64,000 nt of DNA from Tamarix chinensis (taxonomy: Eukaryota; Streptophyta; Magnoliopsida; Caryophyllales; Tamaricaceae). Shown piece by piece: positions 59,460-64,000 of this stretch. The notes beneath the pieces are model-generated. The model was given only the letters and a program-made list of their open reading frames with translations. It had not been told where the DNA came from and ran no database searches. Location: contig CM060180.1 of assembly GCA_030549775.1 (NCBI GenBank), positions 78,895,672 to 78,959,671 of the forward strand. Direction: 5' to 3'. The translations under genes and the position numbers were made by a program. Every line of letters starts with the position of its first letter. Position 1 is the stretch's first letter.

Positions 59460-60330
59460 TGTGTTTTATGATGAACGGATAGGTGGGATGTCTAGTGCTG
59501 ACCCCATACCCCCACCACTTAGAGGGAGTTAGAGAGGATTAGTTGTAGAGTGTCACTACGCATCACCCTCCACTGTACTCTGGTAAGGAGGACTCGGTGA
59601 TCCTCGAAGGGTGGATACGAGACATTGATCATAGCTTTAAAGCAGTGGACTACCCTTCATTTCAGTAGCCTAGTATGGCAGCATCCTTGTTGAGAGGTGT
59701 AGCAAATGCCTGGTTTCCTTTCACAACCCTGGAGAAGTTCAAGGCCACCCTGCACTCGAGGTTCTATCCTGAGAGTTTGAAGTCAGACACGTTATCAAAG
59801 TTTATGCAGCTCATTAAGAGCAACATGACGGTCCGATAGTATCACGCTAGCTTCACCAAGCTACTCTGATATACCCTAGGGATCACTATCGGTGAGTCCA
59901 TGGTCATTTTTAGTTCGAGTAGGGCCTATCCTTCAATATACACCACATGATGGAAGGTGGAGCCGTCACTTATCTGGCCGCCCTTTATGAGTGCACCGGT
60001 ATTATCACCACTTTGGTCTAGGAGTAGGCCACTATTATAGGGAAGAGAATATAAAAGGACCAGAGTTTTGGGAGTAGGATCTAGTTGCAAGCAATAGGGT
60101 CCCCTAGATATATGCAGGGTGATCGTAGCAAATGATGTGGATGGAGCCACCTAGAAAGATATTGCAGAGGCAGACTAATGTCTTGCCTTAATTATGGTTA
60201 GTTGGGCCATCAGGCATTCTTGTGTCGAGGACTTGACCATCCTCAATACTAGCAGAGGGGACCCCTAATTCCCTAGCAGGAGGCCTAACAACAGCACATC
60301 CAGACTACATCCCTATAATTCAAACAATGA
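59460..60330 (+). pseudogene. A2 gag
   Basis: Decayed gag-like sequence in several frames, ending in a damaged zinc knuckle: at about 60182-60226 it reads 'CLNYG', a stop, then 'LGHQAFLC', i.e. C-x2-C-x4-H-x4-C with the second Cys changed to Tyr. Stops are frequent. The segment starts after solo LTR C2. The minus-strand frame at 59926-60150 is a shadow. Confidence 0.65.
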
Positions 60331-60489
60331 GCACCTATTCCAGCTGGTTCCCTTGTTTGGGATGCCAAAGGAAGGCCCTAGGGATCTTGGCCCTTCCTTT
60401 AGAGTGGAGGCTAGTTAAGTGGGAACCTAAATGTGATAAGTCTAATGGAGGTTGACCACTAGCTAGATGTCATCATGAATATGTTCACC

Positions 60490-60780
60490 ATATAATCTTT
60501 GTCTGTACAAGTTCTCTTTGATTTAGGTGTATCTTTATCTTTCGTGTCCAGTTCATTGATTGCTATGGCTGAGCTATCACCATGTGCTAGCGTAGCATTG
60601 TTTGTGATGCTTCCTTTAAGTGATAGGATGGATTGTATAAAATTATTTTCAAATATGGCCTTAGTCAGAGGTTGGGTAGAATTCTTAGTGGACCTGGTCA
60701 GACTAAATTTACGGGACTTTGACATGCTTTTGGGGATGGATATGCTAGGAAGGTATTGGATAGGGATCGATTATGCTTAG
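60490..60780 (+). pseudogene. A2 aspartic protease
   Basis: The frame contains 'VLFDLGVSLSFVS', the retropepsin active-site region with the usual D-S/T-G changed to D-L-G, and further on 'DFDMLLGMDML' ('.fDvilGmdwL'), a well-kept second landmark. A stop follows at 60778. With the altered active site it should be inactive even if expressed. Confidence 0.8.
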
Positions 60781-60989
60781 GAGCACATGATATTGCAAGG
60801 CTCAAAAGGTACTAGAGTTTCATATAGGAAGACCTAGCCTAAGCTTACTACCAAGGTCATATTTATAGTTTCCCTATACTCCTTTGTCCCAAAAGGGTAC
60901 ACTCTTTCTTTCTATAGTGTGCAAGACTTAACAAGGACTTAACATCTCTGGAATGCACCCAAGTGGTCAGAGAATATCTAGATGTGTTC

Positions 60990-61860
60990 CCAAAGGAAAT
61001 ATTGGCTATACCCCACCGGTTTGAGAAATTAACTTCACAATTGAGCTAGTGATTAGAGTTGAGCCTGTGGAAAAAGTACCCTACCGGATGGTGCTTGTTC
61101 AGTTGATGGAATTAAAGGCTCAGTTGGAGGAGTTATTGGAGTATAGGTACATTCGACTGAGTGTGTCCCCCTAGGGAGCACCAGTCTTATTTGTGAAGAA
61201 AAAGGACGGAAGCCTCCTTCTCTATATTGACTACCAAGGATTGAACCAGCTGATGGTGAAGAACTCATACCCTCACCCATGGATTGATAATCTATTTACC
61301 TAGTTGAGGGGTGGAACATTTTTCTCCTAGGTCAACCTAAGGTCAAGGTATCATCAATTGCGGACAACAGATGCTAATATTATGAAGACTACCTTCTTGA
61401 CCCGATATGGACACAATGAGTTTACGCTGATGCCATTTTCGCTCACCAATGCTCCTATAGTATTCATGGACTCGATGATGAGGATTTTCAGACCCTTCCT
61501 TTGCCAATTCATAGTGGTGTTCATTAATGACATTTTGGTGTACTCCTAAGGGAATAGGGAGCATGAGCAGCATCTTCGCACCATTTTAAGTTTGCTAAGA
61601 GAGCACCGCTTGTATGCAAAGCTTTCCAAGTGGGGATTATGGATTCACCAAGTGGACTTCCTTTGGTATATAGTGTTAGTTGTGGGAGTTTCTATTGACC
61701 CAGCAAAGATTAAGGCAATCATAAAATGGAAGCCTCCTATGAGCATAGTAGAGGTTCGGAGTTTCCTAGGACTAGCCAGGTATTATAGATGGTTTGTGCA
61801 TAATTTCTCCAATATTGTTTTCCCTCTAACTAAACTCTTGAAGAAGACCACAAGGTTCTA
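60990..61860 (+). pseudogene. A2 reverse transcriptase
   Basis: In order: 'PYRMVLVQLMELKAQLEELL', a stop, '[20 protein letters not shown]', '[19 protein letters not shown]', a stop, '[20 protein letters not shown]', 'FINDILVYS' (catalytic YVDD box with the first Asp changed to Asn), 'LREHRLYAKLSKWGLW', 'FLGLARYYRWFVHNFS' and 'PLTKLLKKTTRF'. This is the full Ty3/gypsy RT order in largely one frame with a handful of stops. Confidence 0.88.
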
Positions 61861-62300
61861 GTTGGATGAGTCTTGTTATGGAGCCTTCCAGGAATTGAAG
61901 AGGCGTTTGATCTCAGTGCCTATCTTGACTCTCCAAGAGGTTTTGGAAGGGTTTGAGGTCTATAGCAATGCATCAAAACATGGACTTGGGTGTATGCTAA
62001 TTTAGAATGGTAGAGTAGTCGTGTATGCATCCCAATAGTTGAAGCAGCATGAGAAAAATTATCTGATTCATGACTTAGAGTTAGCAGTAGTGGTTTTTGC
62101 CCTAAAGATTTAGAGACACTACTTGTACTGGACAAAGTGTAAGTTCTTCACCAAGCACAAGAGCCTCAAGTACATTGACCCAGATGGAGGTGAACATGAG
62201 GCAAAGGAGGTGGTTGCAATTAGTCAAGGATTACAACATTGAGTTGACCAAAACTGAGGGTAAGGCCAACGTAGTTGAAAATTCCCTCAGTAGAAAGACA
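61861..62300 (+). pseudogene. A2 RNase H
   Basis: 'FQELKRRLISVPIL', 'FEVYSNASKHGLGCMLI' (catalytic Asp of SDAS changed to Asn), 'YASQ', a stop, 'LKQHEKNYLIHDLELAVVVF' and 'KCKFFTKHKSLKY', then the linker to integrase after a frameshift. Confidence 0.85.
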
Positions 62301-63300
62301 ACACACTATGTGCTGACCAGATGATGGAGAAGTTGTCAGGCTTAGAGATTGAGTTGATTTAGCAAGGTGACCTCAAGGTATACATTAGCACCCTGACAAT
62401 CACTCCCACTATTTTTGAGGAGATTCGAGCCGACTAGGCCAGAGATGCCAAGCTCGAGAAGATTCCACACAAGTTGCAGGAAGGCCATGCAGAAATTTTC
62501 TAGGGTCGCTATTGTGTACCACAAGGATATCTAGAGTTGAAGCGATGTATAAGGACCTCAAAAAGGTTTATTGGTTGCATTGTATGAAGTGGGAAGTGGG
62601 TGAGTTTGTGTCCTAGTTTTTGACATGTCAAAAGGCATAGATTGAACACTGAAGACATACGGTGCTACTTCGTCCCTTAGAAGTGCCAAGGTGGAAGTGA
62701 GATTTTATCTCCATGGACTTTGTTAATAGTTTACTGAGGACTTGGAGTATCTATGACACTATTTGGGTCATTGTGGACAGATTGACCAAGTCGGATGTAT
62801 TTATTCCGATGAAGTCAATATACATTAGTTAGCTAGTTCATACATGATGTCTGTGGTTAGTTGGCACGAGGTCCTAGAGGATATTGTATCAGATAGGGAT
62901 TCGAGGTTCCTCTCTTATATTTGGGAAAAGCTATAGGAATTCCTCAAGACAAGGTTGAAGATGAGTACAACTTTCCATCTTGCCATAGATGGGTAGACAG
63001 AGCAGACAATACAAACCCTAAAAGATATACTGAGGGATGTGAATTAGAATTCTAGGGTTGTTGGGAAGAGCACTTACACCTGATAGAATTTTCATACAAC
63101 AACAGCTACAATGCTAGTATAGGGATGGGTCCCTTCAAATAATTATACGGACGGAAGTGTAGGACTCCCTTGTGCTTGAATGACATTAGCGAGATAGTTT
63201 TTTTAGGATCTAAGATGATTGGGGAGATAACTAGCTAAATCCACTATATTCAACACCGGATGAGAACGGATCAGAGGTCCTAAAAGTGTTATTTGGATTG
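62301..63300 (+). pseudogene. A2 integrase
   Basis: Zinc-finger part with 'LTCQK'-like 'FLTCQKA' (about 62620). Core with 'IVDRLTKSDVFIP' (first Asp, about 62770), 'DIVSDRDSRFLS' (second Asp, about 62880) and 'TEQTIQTLKDIL' (Glu, about 63000), in different frames. Then 'LHLIEFSYNNSYNASIGMGP', 'LYGRKCRTPLC', as in chromovirus integrases. All three DDE residues are still visible, but the frame is broken repeatedly. Confidence 0.85.
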
Positions 63301-63379
63301 GAAGCATTGGGGTAGTGACTTTAATCTTGGGGAAAATTGTTGATAAGGTTTTTCCCTACAAAGGACGTGAAGAGATTTG

Positions 63380-63740
63380 ACATAAAGGGAAAGTTGAGCC
63401 TAAGGTACATTTTACCCTATGAGATTTTAGAGCTGGTAGATGAGTTTGCCTACCGATTGGCCCTTCTTTTAGAGTTGGCTTGAGTCTAGAATGTGTTCCA
63501 CATCTCACTGCTATGAAAGTACATTTCCGATCCTTCGCATATGATCCAGTCGAATGAGGTCGAGATTGATGATTCCATGACCTATGATGACCGACCTATG
63601 CAGATCTATGCCACCAAGCTTCAAAAAACTTGCACAAGTGTGGTTCCCTTTTCGAATATTCACTAGAGCTGCCATGGAACCGAGGAAGATACTTGGGATC
63701 TAGAAAAGGACATGCACGAGGAATATCTGGAACTCTTCAC
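63380..63740 (+). pseudogene. A2 integrase C-terminus and chromodomain
   Basis: 'GKLSLRY' and 'FHIS' motifs are followed by 'DDSMTYDDRPMQIYATKLQK' and, after a stop, 'SCHGTEEDTWDLEKDMHEEY' and 'LELF', the decayed chromodomain with the W and acidic helix of the family ('.eeaTWE.E..mr..yP.lF'). It agrees with the better-kept chromodomain of element E. Confidence 0.75.
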
Positions 63741-63861
63741 TACAAGTATGATAATCCTTAGTAAACCCCTTTCTTTAAGGGTTAGTAGTATCATGATTTG
63801 TGCTTATATTATCATAGTTAGCTCAGAATTATTTTTCCTTATCCCTAGAATTTAGCAAGTG

Positions 63862-63898
63862 ACTTCGGGGATGAAATCATTCTTCAAGGGGATAGTGA
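63862..63898 (+). other. Polypurine tract region of A2
   Basis: 'gacttcggggatgaaatc' then 'caaggggatagtga' precedes the 3' LTR, as in B and E. Confidence 0.75.
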
Positions 63899-64000
63899 TG
63901 TAATATCCCAAAACTATAATTTAGAAAATTATAATAAAATAGGGGTTAATATGTGAGGTTAATTAAATATAACATTTTTATTAAAATAATGGAAGTAATT
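63899..64000 (+). mobile_element. 3' LTR of A2, first 102 bp
   Basis: TGTAATATCCCAAAACTATA aligns with the 5' LTR start. The rest lies beyond the window. Confidence 0.85.

Larger units (their letters stand above)
54324..64000 (+). mobile_element. Chromovirus A2, 3' LTR continues beyond window
   Basis: 5' LTR 54324-58332, PBS 58336, internal region to 63898, 3' LTR from 63899. Over the first 102 bp the two LTRs differ at about 13 positions, so the insertion is old, consistent with the heavily mutated coding region. A copia-like solo LTR (C2) sits between PBS and gag. Domain order gag - protease - RT - RNase H - integrase - chromodomain is that of Ty3/gypsy chromoviruses with long LTRs (Tekay/Del type). 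The assignment to that lineage is from memory of the family. Confidence 0.85.

Overview
The window is repeat DNA from a flowering plant, probably a large genome. It is AT-rich and intergenic in character. I recognise no intact host gene, tRNA, rRNA or CRISPR array. Nearly everything I can assign is LTR retrotransposon: chromoviruses (Ty3/gypsy with a C-terminal chromodomain) and their unusually long LTRs (about 4-5.3 kb), plus remnants of Athila-like gypsy elements and one Ty1/copia element. All coding regions seen are broken by stops, frameshifts, deletions or insertions. The species cannot be named from the sequence. LTR family letters (A to G) are labels used only here.

Layout. 1-6765: an approx. 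113-bp tandem repeat (240-1066), unassigned AT-rich DNA, and minus-strand Athila-like remnants. 6766-28486: a nest. Chromovirus E (5' LTR stub, RNase H, integrase, chromodomain, 3' LTR) is split in its integrase region by a family-A LTR (7817-25255) with a perfect GCCTT target duplication. Inside that LTR lie a non-coding long-LTR element B (8935 to about 15472), a copia-like solo LTR C1 (15494-21394) carrying a 5.0-kb solo LTR D1 (15661-20662), and a small reverse solo LTR G (23922-24484). 28487-34464: two reverse, truncated family-D LTRs in a row. 34465-35420: a reverse family-A LTR end and an Athila-like ORF1 remnant. 36130-43790: a family-F LTR remnant followed by a gag pseudogene that is split by a 5.3-kb solo LTR of the same family (F1, TSD TTTAC). 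44518-49549: a second solo LTR, F2 (TSD TTACT). 49555-54323: a reverse copia remnant arranged internal region - LTR - internal region. 54324-64000: chromovirus A2 with 5' LTR, PBS, solo LTR C2, degenerate gag-protease-RT-RNase H-integrase-chromodomain, and the start of its 3' LTR.

The long LTRs of families A, B, D and F share much of one modular plan despite little similarity between modules: TGtaAYRCCCC-type start, AT-rich stretch, C/T-rich module, a TATAAATA box (families A and B), TTA microsatellite (A and B), a donor-like AG|GTAAG, a CATGCATG box (A, B, F), one or more tandem arrays, a CCGGTCCACCGG/ATAATAGTGG array, an acceptor-like CAG, and a GGGTGTTACA end. The most unusual items are an approx. 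69-bp tandem array built from the primer-binding site inside element B, the shared CCGGTCCACCGG arrays, and donor/acceptor-like sites that bracket the arrays and suggest an intron inside the LTR.
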